The position numbers were made by a program, and so were the translations under genes. From positions 22,928,878 to 22,992,877 of the forward strand of contig NC_023749.2 of assembly GCF_000499845.2 (NCBI RefSeq): a stretch of 64,000 nt of DNA, written 5' to 3'. This document shows positions 32,038 through 42,655 of this stretch, piece after piece; position 1 is the first letter of the stretch, and every line of letters starts with the position of its first letter. Source of the stretch: Phaseolus vulgaris (taxonomy: Eukaryota > Streptophyta > Magnoliopsida > Fabales > Fabaceae). Below the pieces are notes generated by a model. The model did no database searches and had not been told where the DNA came from. It saw only the letters and a program-made list of their open reading frames with translations.

Positions 32038-33155
32038 TGTACTGTCCCGTTCCCGGGCTTGACCAAAGTCAAAGTCAAAGTCAAATGTGTGGTGGGACCC
32101 ATCCAGGGAGCCCAGGGAGGAAAGTCAACAGGTTGACCGCTTAAGGCATCGCCAGGTGTAGGCATCGCCAGGTTAAGGCGTCGCCAGGTTAAGGCATCGA
32201 CGGTGTCACCCCGATACCCACGGGTAGGAAAGACTGTGGAAGGGGCGACACCACGAGGGGCCTCAGTACCTCAGAACAGTAATAAAAAGAAGAGAAAGGT
32301 GGCTTCAAGGCCATAGTTCTAGTACCAGTAGGGGGTAACCTGACTCGTGAAGTACCCACGCCACAACTGGTAGACCCCTGGGACAGATACGACCCATGAG
32401 AGGGCCACGCCCAGGGGCGAACCATGTGCGTGGTACGAGGGGAAGGTAGATAGACTCCCAGGGCGAGTGACTAGAGGCTGGGGGGCATGAGTTGGCACCC
32501 AAAAAGTCACCCCTTGCGCCAGGTGCACTTCAAGGAAGGAGGACTTACACGATGGAATATCCTTAGGTTGGGTTACGGCGCTGTAAGGCCCTCTACGTAG
32601 AATAGCGATCAAGTCAGAAGAACACATGACAGTAAGCATTGAAACATCAAGGTATATAAGTTTCCCTGAAAGTTTGCTAAGGTACGTTTTTATTCACTTT
32701 ACATTTCAAACGCTTTAAAGCACTTTAAACGCTTTAAATGCTTTGAACGTTTTAAACGCGTTGAACTTTTTAAACGCCTTAAATGCGCTTTAAGACGCTT
32801 TGAATGCTTTAGACGTTTGAGACAGGGATCGAGACTCAGTCTTACACACACTCTAGTTGCTTGCAAGCGAACCCACTGTACGCACAGGCAATTAGGGAGA
32901 AATCAGTTGCTCAGTTATTCAACCACCTTCAGAGCATCCATTCACGGTGCTCCGATACGGAGGTGTGTTCTTTGTTGTTTCTCACTAGCTGACTTGATCG
33001 TCGGAGTGCAAACGGTCGCGAGGGCGCCCCTTTGTTCTCTCTGTTTCAGGTACTCACGGTGGCACAGGGAGGAGATTTGGAACAAAGACGAAGGAGTCCT
33101 TGATACGCGGGTCTTAGCTACGCACGAAGCACAATCTGGTCAACCAGCGGGAACA
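32038..33155 (+). repeat. 3' LTR of element C
   Basis: The 1118 bases run from TGTACTGTCCCGTTCCCGGG to CCAGCGGGAACA. It shares the GCTTCAAGGCCATAG, CTGACTCGTGAAGTACCC and GAGTTGGCACCCAAAAAGTC blocks with family A but is otherwise diverged. TATATAA lies at 32653-32659 and CTTGATCGTCGGAGTGC near 32993. The 5' LTR is not in place because the left part of the element was lost at the chromovirus junction. Confidence 0.85.
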
Positions 33156-33840
33156 AATAAGCTTGTTAAGATTTGATAACAAACAATATCTTTGAATATA
33201 TTCAGAAAAACAGATTTGAGTAAATAGATTTTAACACAAGTTTTTGAGTTTTTCAATGAGTTGAGATTGCTTAGAGATTGAGATTGATCAAAGTGTGTGA
33301 GATAGGATTTCTGCTTGTATTGATTTCAGATTTGTTTCTGTAACAAGTGTAATCCTTGTATCTGTTAAACAAGAATCTTTGTGTGTTTTGCTTTGATGTG
33401 TTGTGTGTTCTTAAGGGGATCAAGATCAGCATTCTTAGTGTTGGTGTGTTGGCCAAGAGAAGTGTGTGTCTTGAGGGGATCAAGGTCACTTTCTTGGTTG
33501 TGTTGTAAGTGATTTAGGTTTGATTGCTTAGTGGAATTCCTCAGTGGTTTCTGAGAAGATTGGATGTAGCTCTGGGTTTAGAGTGAACCAGTATAAACAT
33601 ATGGGTGCATTCTCTCTATCCTTAACTCTTTAAATTCAGTTTTGATTTTGTAAACTGGTATAAACAACCGATTGTTTCTGCGAAACAACCAATTGTTTTT
33701 CTGGTGCTGTTGTTTTTGTTTATTGTTTTGGCAAACTAGATTCCTTATCAATTGTTTCTTGAGATAATTTCATTCTTGACTTAAAAGTTTTTGAAATCCC
33801 TCTTTAAACCATTCACCCCCCCTCTAGTTTAAAGCCATCC
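33156..33840. repeat. AT-rich relic, possibly part of a copia-type LTR
   Basis: No coding sequence is seen. It has internal echoes (AGGGGATCAAG twice near 33414 and 33474; AACCGATTG/AACCAATTG near 33668 and 33688) and a C-run before CTCTAGTTTAAAGCC. My impression is of the tail of a copia-type LTR, but I cannot show TG...CA ends or a primer-binding site. Treat it as an unassigned repeat. Confidence 0.3.
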
Positions 33841-34072
33841 ATTCTTACAAGAAATTAAATACTTATCCACCGAGTCGTTCGGTCAGTACTTTGTTATTCA
33901 TACTACTTGTTCGGTAAGATATAAGCGAAGCAAACATGATTTATCAAAAACAAGCATATATATACATAAATACAAAAATAATAAAAGTACTCGTGCAGTG
34001 TAGTTGAAGATAAACGTAAAGCACAAAATAAATTGTTCAAAGCTCACAACCCGGGTCCAGATAAATTTTCAA

Positions 34073-34948
34073 TTACAATATCTCAATGGTCTCGTCCGAT
34101 TGAGCGGTTTCTGCTACTGGGTTTTCCATAACTTGATCAGCATCATCGGCTTCATCACCCCCAAGCGACACCAGTTGGCCATTCACCACATCTTTACCCA
34201 AGTCATATCGCAAGTTGTCGCCCGACACGCCATGGAAAAATGCCACCCGACGAACGCCTTGATTGAAGCTTTCTGCATTAATGTGCAGCATATACCCTTG
34301 GTACTTCTCAATTTCAGCATTGAGGGAATCTTTCTCGGCCGTCATGTCAGTTTTTTTCCTTTAAAAGATTGTCTCGTTCGGCCATCACCTTAGCAAGGGT
34401 GACCTTGAGAGCTTCCCGTTCTTCTTGGGCAAGCTGGTTTTCCTTCCGCCTCTCCTCTCGACAGACATCGACAGCTTCTAGAGCATTCTTCAAAGAGACG
34501 ACCGAGTCCTTAAGCTTGGCCTTCAATTTGGGGATCATGACCGACTCAGCCCTCTTTAATTCATCACCGATAGCTCTGCTTACCACCGTCGCCCGACATT
34601 GGAGTTCCACCATCTCTTCTATCAGATCCAAAGTGGGGACGACCGCCAATATACCTTCATCCTCCGAACGAAGGTCAAACTGCATGGTGGGGTCGACTCT
34701 TAGCGATAAGCCCAACATACTGATCGCTCTACCGAACGATGCTCCCACCTCTAGATGTTGTGTCTTTGGTGGACGCCCCCTCTTCTTGCTCATAACCGGA
34801 GCGAAGATGGCAGCCTCGGGCGGCACCAATTCTACAGCAGTCGTTGGAGGCGCAATCCCAGCGATGATGGAGATCTTGTGTCTGTCTGCCTGCTTTTTCA
34901 AGCTCTTCATAAACTTGCTTAGGTCTGGGTCCATCTTCAGAATAATTC
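34073..34948 (-). pseudogene. Antisense gene of element D, exon 2 (coiled coil), frameshifted
   Basis: From acceptor TTGCAG|GA it reads IILKMDPDLSKFMKSLKKQ, SKKRGRPPKTQHLE (basic, AT-hook-like GRP core), then helical sequence with VSLKNALEAVDVCREERRKE and EREALKVTLAKVMAERD. A slip in a T-run near 34350 shifts it, and the frame continues TAEKDSLNAEIEKYQGYM to the stop at 34073. The ending DVVNGQLVSLGG echoes the VDGKVVP ending of the other families, which supports common origin despite low identity. Confidence 0.6.
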
Positions 34949-35021
34949 CTGCAAAATGCATGTAAAATTAAACTACATTAACTTAACAGAAGAATGATCG
35001 AAAGCGCGTAAACTCACATAC

Positions 35022-35566
35022 CATTTAAGTTTGCCACTTCTTAGATGACCTATACAGGGCTATCAGTTCTCAGGTGGGCAGCCTACAGGGCAACTGGTTA
35101 GTAACTAGTATAATCTCCTTGTCGAAGGGTGATAACGACTTCCACAACCAACTACCGAGTTGGTTGGGTTTCTCCATCCAGTGGAAGGAAAACTTAGTTG
35201 TCCCATCTGCATTGTAGAAGAGGTCTCGGCTGTCAGGTTCCACAAAAATATTAAAGTAATTTTCTTTGAAATTATTATATGAGGTTGTATAAGCAGCGAA
35301 GCGAACGTTCCTCGGCCGGCTAGACAACGACAACCAACTAACAGGAGTGCTGGGGTGCATATTGTAATAGTACAGGAATGACCCTAGGGTAGGTTTAAGC
35401 GAAAAAATTTGGCATAGAATTCGGAAGACTTGAAGAATCGCCCATGAGTTGGGATGCAACTGTGTAGGCGCGACATTGAGAATCCGAAGGACTCCCATGG
35501 TAAAATCATCAAATGGAAAAGTTATGTGCAAATTGGAAAAGAATTTATTATATACGAAAAAGAAGT
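35022..35566 (-). pseudogene. Antisense gene of element D, exon 1, 3' part (Transposase_28-like)
   Basis: The domain is recognisable: NNFFFVYNKFFSNLHITFPF, VLRILNVAPTQLHPNSWAIL, YNMHPSTPVSWLSLSSRPRN, FSFHWMEKPNQLGSW. Stops appear in the last part (near 35050-35090), ahead of a donor AATG|GTATGTGAG; the intron is then only 73 bases (34949-35021). A solo LTR (35567-36787) splits it from its N-terminal part at 36788-37057. Confidence 0.6.
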
Positions 35567-36787
35567 TGTTCCGTCTGGTTGACCGGGACGTCTTCGTGCG
35601 CGACCTCAACCGTCAGCTAGGGACTCCTTCCCACTGGTTACCTGCGGATTCCTGCAAAAAAGAGGACAAAGAGGCGCCCTAGCGGCCGTTTGCACTCCGA
35701 CGCTCAAGTTAGCCAGCAAGAAACACCAAAACTGTGCACCTCCGTCTCTGAGCACCGCGAATGGCACTCTGAAGGTGGTAAAACGAACTGTGTATATGTG
35801 TGTGTGTGTTTCTCCTCCTAGCAAAAATCTTTCCCTAGTCCCTTGTGCGTAACCTCAAGGCTCGAGCAAGCAACTAGAGAGTTTCTGGGAAATTTGCCAA
35901 AAGTCCCAACCCCGTTTCCAACATTCTCCGCGCTATTTAAACTACCCAAGCATTAAAGAGCCTTAAAGCGCCTTTAGTTACGAATGTAACGCACTCAATC
36001 AGCGTATCTAATTAGAAAACGTAGCGCATTTAAGACGTTGAAACGCTTGGGAGCCATTATAGTACTTGAACGCTCGAAACGGAAACTGTATTGAATGACT
36101 TTAATTACCTGACCCCTGACTAAAGGGTGTTTCTATTCTGACATGGGTGTCGTACACGTGGAGGGCCTCACAACGCCGTGACCCCATCTGGGGGCGTTTC
36201 TGCCCATCTGGGGACGTTTCTACGTGTGAGTCCTCCTGCTTGGGAGTGCTACTGCGCTACGGGTGACTTTTTGGGTGCCAACTCATGCCCCCAATCATCT
36301 AGTCACTTACTTTGAGAGCGTATCTGCCTTCCCCTTGTACCCTGCGCCCGGCTGCCCTGGGCGTGACCTTCTTCTTGAGTCGTATCTGTCCCAAAGGCGT
36401 CTCTGGGGCGGCAGGGGTACTTCACGAGTCAGGCTGCCCTACACTGGTACTATCACTATGGCCTTGAAGCCACCTTTTTCTTCTCTTTATCGCTGCCCCG
36501 GGCTATCGGGACCTGAGGCCTTCCCACGGCGTCGCTCCCTCCAAGGTCTTTCCTACCCATGGGTATCGGGGAACCACACTGTGATTGCCTTGCTTTAGCA
36601 CTGTTTGATCTGGCGATGCCCTGGTTGGGCGACGCCTTTCCCTAGGCGACGCCTCGTCTTGGCGACGCCCTGGTTGATGACGCTGGCGCTTAGCGTCTCT
36701 TCACCTAGGCAACGCCTTGCGTTGACTTTGACCCCTGATGTTGACTTTGACCTTGATTTAGTCAACGCCCGGGTACGGGACGGTACA
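35567..36787 (-). mobile_element. Solo LTR of family A, minus orientation, with target duplication
   Basis: The 1221 bases read on the minus strand from TGTACCGTCCCGTACCCGGG (36787) to GACCAGACGGAACA (35567). GAAGT flanks both sides (35562-35566 and 36788-36792). It closely resembles the solo LTR at 26404-27630. It splits exon 1 of the antisense gene of element D. Confidence 0.92.
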
Positions 36788-37057
36788 GAAGTCATACGGC
36801 ACATTTTCCCGACCGTGACACACACGGTCGGTTACACTGCAAACGTCTCAGTCGGACAATCAAGCGCTAAGAAATTCTCGTTTGTAGAGATAAACTTATC
36901 TAAGTCCTCAGAGGTCCTAATTCTAGTTGGGATTTTAAGAACAGCCGGGTCAACGCAATCGTAGGATGGGTCGTTCGACGATTGACTCGCACTACCAGTT
37001 GCAGTACGAGTCAAGGACGAATCTACGCTATGGGAGGACGCTACAAAGGATGGCATT
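36788..37057 (-). pseudogene. Antisense gene of element D, exon 1, N-terminal part
   Basis: It begins MPSFVASSHSVDSSLTRT at 37057 and runs through PAVLKIPTRIRTSEDLDKFI to the insertion point, with the frame open across these 90 codons. Joined to 35022-35566 across one copy of the GAAGT duplication, it would give the whole exon 1. The N-terminal region differs from the proline-rich leader of families A-C. Confidence 0.55.
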
Positions 37058-37462
37058 ACTAACCTTAACAACAAATGGAATAGGGAAATGACAATCGCAA
37101 TCGCTCGGCACTCGGAGCAAGCAGTGTGATCCTAGCAAGAAAAGAGAAAGTGTAAACCCTCAAATCTAAAGGCAAAGCTCTATTTATAGGCAGCAAGGTG
37201 AGAGAAATATTTATCCAGCATTCGTCCAACACCGTCAGATCTATCGTGATTCAATGGTCAATACGACTCGGCATTCGAAACGACACGAAATCCCCACCGT
37301 TGAAGCCATCGGATGAAACAATAGACCCCAAAATGGCGGCTCTGCCAAACGTCACATCTCTGTCATGCATTCAATGATGCCAGATATCATGCATTGTCTT
37401 GGAATTCTCAGCCATCTTATACGACTCTTCGGCCATTCATACCCTCTAGCCTGGGAGGCAAG
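37058..37462. other. Element D spacer before its 3' LTR
   Basis: Non-coding DNA between the antisense start and LTR D. It ends with a purine-rich stretch CTGGGAGGCAAG, the probable polypurine tract, at about 37451-37462. No TGACG array or hairpin like that of families A-C is seen. Confidence 0.45.
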
Positions 37463-37880
37463 TGTACCGGTCGGACCCAGGACGGCCGAAGGTATGAATA
37501 AATAATATGAAATAATAAATACGTGGCAAAGGCAGTTACTACTCAACATTGAATAGGTCAAAGGCACGTCGAAACACGTTCTCGTAACATCAGGAAACCA
37601 CTACACACGACCTTAAGACCACTACACGAGCAACCGGTTATCTGGCCCACCCGAATGTGAAGGCACAAGTCAACCTATAAAAGGAACTTCTGAAAGGGGG
37701 AAAGGAATGTTTTAATATGCTAAGAGAATAGACTAATCACGAGCATTGACTTTTGAGCGTCAGAGTGCAATCGCAGGTACCCCCGCCGACCGACAGAATG
37801 CATGCACGAAGGAGAAAGAAGTTTGAAGAACTAGAAGATTACCAGCACGACAACAAATTATGTATCAACGTGGATCAACA
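37463..37880 (+). repeat. 3' LTR of element D (short)
   Basis: A probable 418-base LTR from TGTACCGGTCGGACCC to CGTGGATCAACA. TATAAAA lies at 37676-37682 and a relative of the shared block, TTTTGAGCGTCAGAGTGC, near 37750. The end was placed because the distance from that block to the LTR end (about 130-170 bases) is alike in all families here. No duplication can be tested. Confidence 0.55.
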
Positions 37881-38354
37881 TTACTCAGGCCCCAACATCC
37901 ACACAGGTACAAATATATTTCCATTATTTTCCTGCTTATTTTAATTTTTATCTCACAAGCCAAGATATTATATTTGTCAAACATTTTCTCTTTGATTTCA
38001 CCAAAGCCTTCACGTCCATTGGAAACTATTTCAGGGATCTTCAATTCGACATTGCTTCTTGCGAAGGATGGAAGGATTACAGAAATTAAAATCGGGTGAC
38101 TAGACAATTTTTAGTTAGAAAACGATTATTTAGGGTTTAGACAAGGGTTGAATCTAATCTACGAGGGAAGTTATAAACGACGTCGTATATTCGTTTTCAG
38201 GGCGCGCTTATATTGTTCTTGATACGGAAGAAATGTATTTGGGCCTATTCGTTTTTATTTTGTTCTACCAGCTTCTTCACCCTAGCCCAATCATACTAGC
38301 AACAGCAAAAGACTAAAATATCCTCTCTTATTATACTATATTATCGTTGTAGTT
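37881..38354 (+). other. Non-element island; possible terminal exon of a host gene (37960-38099)
   Basis: A pyrimidine-rich tract ending TCTCACAAG is followed at 37960 by an open frame of about 46 codons to TGA at 38097-38099. It contains LISPKPSRPLETISGIFNST and then LLLAKDGRITEIKIG. It has no likeness to any element here, and its amino-acid make-up looks like real coding sequence. I do not recognise the family. The rest of the island to 38354 is AT-rich, with no other gene seen. It may be one of few surviving bits of pre-insertion sequence. Confidence 0.3.
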
Positions 38355-38359
38355 GTTGT

Positions 38360-39580
38360 TGTACCGTCCCGTATCCGGGCGTTAACAAAGTCAAGGTCAA
38401 AGTCAACGTCGGGGTCAAAGCCAACATAAGGCGTCGCCTAGGTGAGGAGACGAGAGGAGGCGTCGCCGAGAGGAGGCGTCGCCGAGAGGAAGCGTCGCCG
38501 AGAGGAGGCGTCGCCAAGGTAAGGCGTCGCCTAGGTGTTGGCGTCGCCAAGCCAAGACGTCGCCCAGCTAGGGCGTTGCCAAGGCCAAGTGTCACAAAAG
38601 CAAGGCAATCACAGTGTCGCTCCCCGATACCCATGGGTAGGAAAGACCATGGAGGGAGCGACGCTGTGGGACGGCCTCAAATCCCGATAATCCGGGGAAG
38701 TAATAAAGAAAAGAGAAAGGTGGCTTCAAGGCCATAGTAATAGCGCCAGTGTAGAGCAACCTGACTCGTGAAGTGCCCCTGCCGCCCCAGAGACGCCCTT
38801 GGGATAGATACGACTTATGAGGAGGGTCACGCCCAGGGTAGCCAGGTGCGGGGTACAAGGGGAAGGTAGATACACTCTCGTAGTGAGTGACCAGATGTTT
38901 GGGGGCATGAGTTGGCACCCAAAAAGTCACCCCTTGCGCAGATGCAGTCCCAGGTAGGAGGACTCACACGAGGAAATACCCCCAGATGGGGTCACGGTGC
39001 TGTGAGGCCCTCCACGTATACAGCAGCCAAGTCAGAATAGAAACGCCATTTTGTCAGGTACAAGGTAATTAAAGTTATTTAATACAGTTTACGTTTCGAG
39101 CGTTTAAGGTACTATAAATGCTCCCAAGCGGTTTAAACGTCTTAAATGCGCTGAACGTTTTATAATTAAATGCGCTTTAAGGCGCTTTGAATGCGGGAGT
39201 AGCTTAAATAGCGCCTCGAATGTTGGAAACGGGGTTCGAACTTTTGGCAGACTTTCCCAGAGGACACTCTAGTTGCTTGCTCGAGTCTTGAGATTACGGA
39301 CAAGGGACTAGAGAGAGAGAGGTTGTTTTCCAGAGGGAGAAAATAGACACTAGAGACAGTTTCTTTTGACCACCTTCAGAGTGCCATTCACGGTGCTCCG
39401 ATACGGTGGTGCATAGTTTTGGTGTTTCTTGCTAGCTGACTTGAGCGTCGGAGTGCAAACGAGCGCTAGGGCGCCCTTTTGTCCTTCTTTGCAGGAATCC
39501 ACAGGTAGCCAGTGGGAAGGAGTCCCTAGCTGACGAGTGAGGTTGCGCACAAAGACGTCCCAGGTCAACCGGCCGGAACA
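38360..39580 (+). repeat. 5' LTR of element A2
   Basis: The 1221 bases run from TGTACCGTCCCGTATCCGGG to CCGGCCGGAACA. Near its start it has four GAGAGGAGGCGTCGCC-type units where the 3' LTR has about two. TATAAAT lies at 39113-39119 and ACTTGAGCGTCGGAGTGC near 39440. The TSD GTTGT precedes it. Confidence 0.93.
39113..39119 (+). promoter_or_regulatory. TATA box of the A2 5' LTR
   Basis: TATAAAT lies within ggtacTATAAATgctcc. The same box occurs at 58402-58408 in the 3' LTR and at 60251 in A3. It would start the genomic RNA. Confidence 0.6.
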
Positions 39581-39601
39581 TTTGGCACCCACCGTGGGGC
39601 C
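39581..39601 (+). promoter_or_regulatory. Primer-binding site of element A2
   Basis: TTTGGCACCCACCGTGGGGC directly follows the LTR end. It begins TGG two bases in, as expected for pairing with a tRNA 3' CCA. A3 has TGGCGCCC where A2 has TGGCACCC, so A2 carries a change here. The tRNA is not assigned. Confidence 0.8.
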
Positions 39602-39685
39602 GATTTAAAACATCAGTCCCATCACAAGCAACGAAAACTTATCAAGCCACCACAACGTTGGAGGAAATTTGAGGAAACAGTGAAG

Positions 39686-41040
39686 AATAAGGGCTACCAC
39701 TAGACAAGGTACCGCACGCGCTGCGAGTGAGGAAATGTCCATGAAGCAGGTCCTGGAGATAATGCGGGGGCTGCAGGATGATATGGCGGAGTCGAAGATG
39801 GAACAAGAACGCATGCAGGCGGATCTCGAAGCCTCGCATGTGAGGAACAAAGAGCTCCATCGTGTAAATGAGGAGTTACGCCGGGGTTTGAGGAACAACC
39901 AGGGGCAACGTGAACAAGATGAGATGGAGCACCTCACCCCGCCAAGGGAGTTTTCCACTCCCTTCTCGCAGGAGATTCTGGATGCGGCGATCCCCAACAC
40001 GTTCTCAGGACCCAAGGCGATTTTCACTGGGATGGAGGATCCCGAGGCGCATCTCACTGCGTTCCACACGTAGATGGGGTTAGTAGGCGGCTCCGATGCC
40101 GCGAGGTGCAAGCTCTTTATGAGCACGCTGACAGGGATGGCAATGGACTGGTTCATCAGCCTTCCAAATGGCCATATCACCTCCTTTCGGCAGTTGTCGC
40201 AGCTGTTTAGGGAGCAATACTTGCAAACAAGGCCCCGCTGCCGGTTTCCTACGATCTGTTTGATGTGAAATAGTATCAAAGGGAGACCCTAAAGGAATAC
40301 ATCAACCGCTTCGGGGCCTAGGTGGTAAAAGTTGGCACGTCGGAGGAGCCTATGATTGTGTATGCCTTCAGGAAAGGCGTGTGTCCCGGCCCTTTTTGCG
40401 AATCTATTATTCGCAATCGCCCAAGGACTTTTGCTGAAATACGGCGTCGGGCAGTGGAACATATCGCCTCCGAAGGAGAGGTGTGCAAGAAGCGAACCAG
40501 CGTTGTGCCCTCCCGCCCGAGGGCGCAGACGCGGATTCAGCCCGTCAGGGTCAACGAGACTACGACGGGGAGGAAGAAGCCGGAGGGGAGACGCCCCTAT
40601 GAGACCAGAAAAACCCAGCCCCGGGGTCCAGCAGGAGGCGATCGCCCCGCCAGAGAGAGGGCAAGGCCGACGAGATACAACTTTGTGGTGGAGTTGAAGG
40701 ACCTGATTGCCGTGCCTAACATAGCCGAGAGGTTGAGGCGACCGACGAAGACTGATAAGGTGTTAGGGCCTCGGAAAGACTCTTGGTGTGAGTTCCACGA
40801 GGCTTTTGGTCATCTCATCGACAACTGCCTGTCGTTGGGTTACCAGTTAGATGAGCTGGTGAGAAGCGGATTTTTAAAGGATTACATCGCAGAACCCGCC
40901 ACGACCGCCGCCCTGCCGGCGCCAACGGAAGAACAAGCGCACGAGATGCCTGTTCTCGGCGAGGTCCACACCATCGCTGAAGGTTTTTCCGGCGGACGAC
41001 CCACCGCCTCCCAGCGAAAGAAATACGCGAGGGGGGTCCC
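39686..41040 (+). pseudogene. gag of element A2, no start codon and several stops
   Basis: It matches gag of A3, whose ATG is at 60842; here that codon is ATA. An N-terminal helical part (QVLEIMRGLQDDMAESK) leads to the Retrotrans_gag-type core (TGMAMDWFISLPNGHITSF, FAEIRRRAVEHIASEGEV) and the C-terminal part (LIAVPNIAERLRRP, SWCEFHEAFGHLIDNC). There are stops at 40071-40073 and near 40268, and a frame break near 40320. The copy keeps about 100 bases (GSDAARCKLFMSTLTG...) that A3 has lost. It ends in a direct junction to integrase sequence. Confidence 0.8.
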
Positions 41041-42371
41041 CCACGTATCGTTCTTTGACTCAAGATACGGTGAAGACACCCCGCATTAGCACATACGCGG
41101 ACACGCCCGAAGGAGGAAGGCACGCGCATATATGTGCTTTAGCCGTGGGAGACACCTGAATGACGCCATATAGGCGGTATCTGGCGAATGGGGCTCTCCC
41201 AGCGGATCCTGAAGAGGGTAAGAAGGTTAAGAGAAATGCCGCAAGATACACTCTGGTGGACGGAGTGTTGTTCAGACACGGGTTCACTCACCCTATCTTA
41301 ACGTGCGTAAGTGGCGACGAGTGTACAAGAATAATGACGGAGCCCCACGAAGGCATTTGTGGGAGTTACGTAGGGGGAAAGTCCTTAGCCTCTAAGGTGG
41401 TACGCGCAGGTTTCTATTGGCCAACAGTAAAGGAAGATTGTGTGCGACACGCCCAGCGTTGCAAGCAATGTCAAAAACACGCTGACTGGCACAAGGCGCC
41501 GCCAGAAGAGCTGCGATCCATATACAGCCCGTGGCCTTTCCATACGTGGGGGATTGACATCCTAGATCCATTCCCATTGGTGATAAGGCAGATGAAGTAC
41601 TTGATCGTTGCCATTGAGTACTTCACCAAGTGGATAGAAGCGAAGCTTGTGGCCCAGATCACTGCGCACAAGGTGCAACACTTTGTTTGGAAGAACATTG
41701 TGTGCCGCTTTGGCGTACCTAGGCGGCTGGTATCCAACAACGGAACCCAGTTCGCCATCCAGCAGTAGAGAAACCTGTGTGCTGAGGTAGGCATCAAGCA
41801 AGTGTTCGCATCAGTCGAACACCCCCAGACTAACAGGCATGTAGAGTCAGCGAATAGAGTTCTGCTGAGGGGGCTAAAGAGAAGGCTAGAAAAGGCCAAA
41901 GGAGCGTGGGCGGAGGAAGTGCCAAGGATCGTATGGGCATGCCACACCACGCCCCAATCTTCCACCATGGAGACGCCTTTTAGCTTAGTGTATGGGTCGG
42001 ATGCGATGATCCCGGTCGAGATACATGAAAGCTCGCCACGCTTCCAAAACTTCGTGGCTGAGGAATCCAACGAAGAAAGGCAGGTGAACCTGGACCTACT
42101 AGACGAAGCCAGAATAAAGGCCGAAGCAGTAAAGAGAAGAGTAGAGCGACAATATAGCTCTAAAGTGAAGCCACGGCAGTTTCAGATTGGCGACCTACTT
42201 ATGAGGAAAGCTCACCCATACGAGCTGGAAAATAAGCTGTCTCCCAAGTGGACCAGACCCTTCAGAGTTACCGAGGCTAAGGGCAATGGCTCGTACAACC
42301 TAGAGACCTTGGAAGGGGGTCCCATTTCGCGCAGCTGGAATGCAGCCAACTTGAAGTTTTATTTTAGTTGA
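41041..42371 (+). pseudogene. Integrase of element A2, fused after a 3-kb internal deletion
   Basis: After gag codons SQRKKYARGV the sequence jumps to the region that in C precedes integrase (LTQDTVKTPRISTYA). Protease, RT and both RNase H domains are therefore missing. The integrase has HEGICGSYVGG, CKQCQKHADWH, WGIDILDPFP, then LVSNNGTQF, in which the second catalytic Asp is replaced by Asn, and ESANR with the Glu kept. Stops lie at about 41158 and 41766. The C-terminal part to the stop at 42369-42371 is open. Confidence 0.8.
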
Positions 42372-42400
42372 CTTATGTAAGCAGCCATGTAACAGTCTTG

Positions 42401-42457
42401 TTGAAGGGGACACTCTTTTTCCCTTTCGGGGGTTTTTTAACGAGGTCACCCAAATAA
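42401..42457 (+). promoter_or_regulatory. Post-pol conserved block of A2
   Basis: GAAGGGGACACTC, T-run, CCCTTTCGGGGG, T-run, then CACCCAAATAAA. Same order as in B and B' with different bases in the small stem. Confidence 0.4.
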
Positions 42458-42532
42458 AAAGAAAAAAGAAGTTCGAGAAAAACCTTGCCTTGGTTTTTAG
42501 TCTTTATCTTTTTCCCGTTCGAAGTGGCGACA

Positions 42533-42655
42533 GGCGTCGCCAAGAAGAAGGCGTCGCCAGGAAAGAAGGCGTCGCCAAGAAAGAAGGCGTCGCCAAGAGA
42601 GGGCGTCGCCAAGGTAGAAGGCGTCGCCCAAGCGTAGGCGTCGCCAAGAAACATA
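42533..42655 (+). repeat. GGCGTCGCC minisatellite, A2
   Basis: About eight units of 15-19 bases, GGCGTCGCCAAGAAGAA and variants, lie between pol and the first antisense module. The frames reading through it are not genes. Confidence 0.85.

Noticed and set aside
33156..33840. Complete copia LTR
   Set aside because: No TG...CA pair, primer-binding site or coding domain could be shown; kept only as a low-confidence relic.
35567..36787. Calling this LTR the 5' or 3' end of element D
   Set aside because: Perfect GAAGT duplication on both sides and opposite orientation show an independent solo insertion; D has its own LTR at 37463.
39605..40279. 224-codon minus frame opposite gag of A2 (with a twin at 60808-61179)
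   Set aside because: Shadow of gag. The plus strand shows the gag family clearly, and the minus frame is not kept outside it.
42533..42655. Regular GGCGTCGCC repeats resembling a CRISPR array
   Set aside because: The units are 15-19 bases without unique spacers, lie in a plant retrotransposon and vary as a minisatellite.
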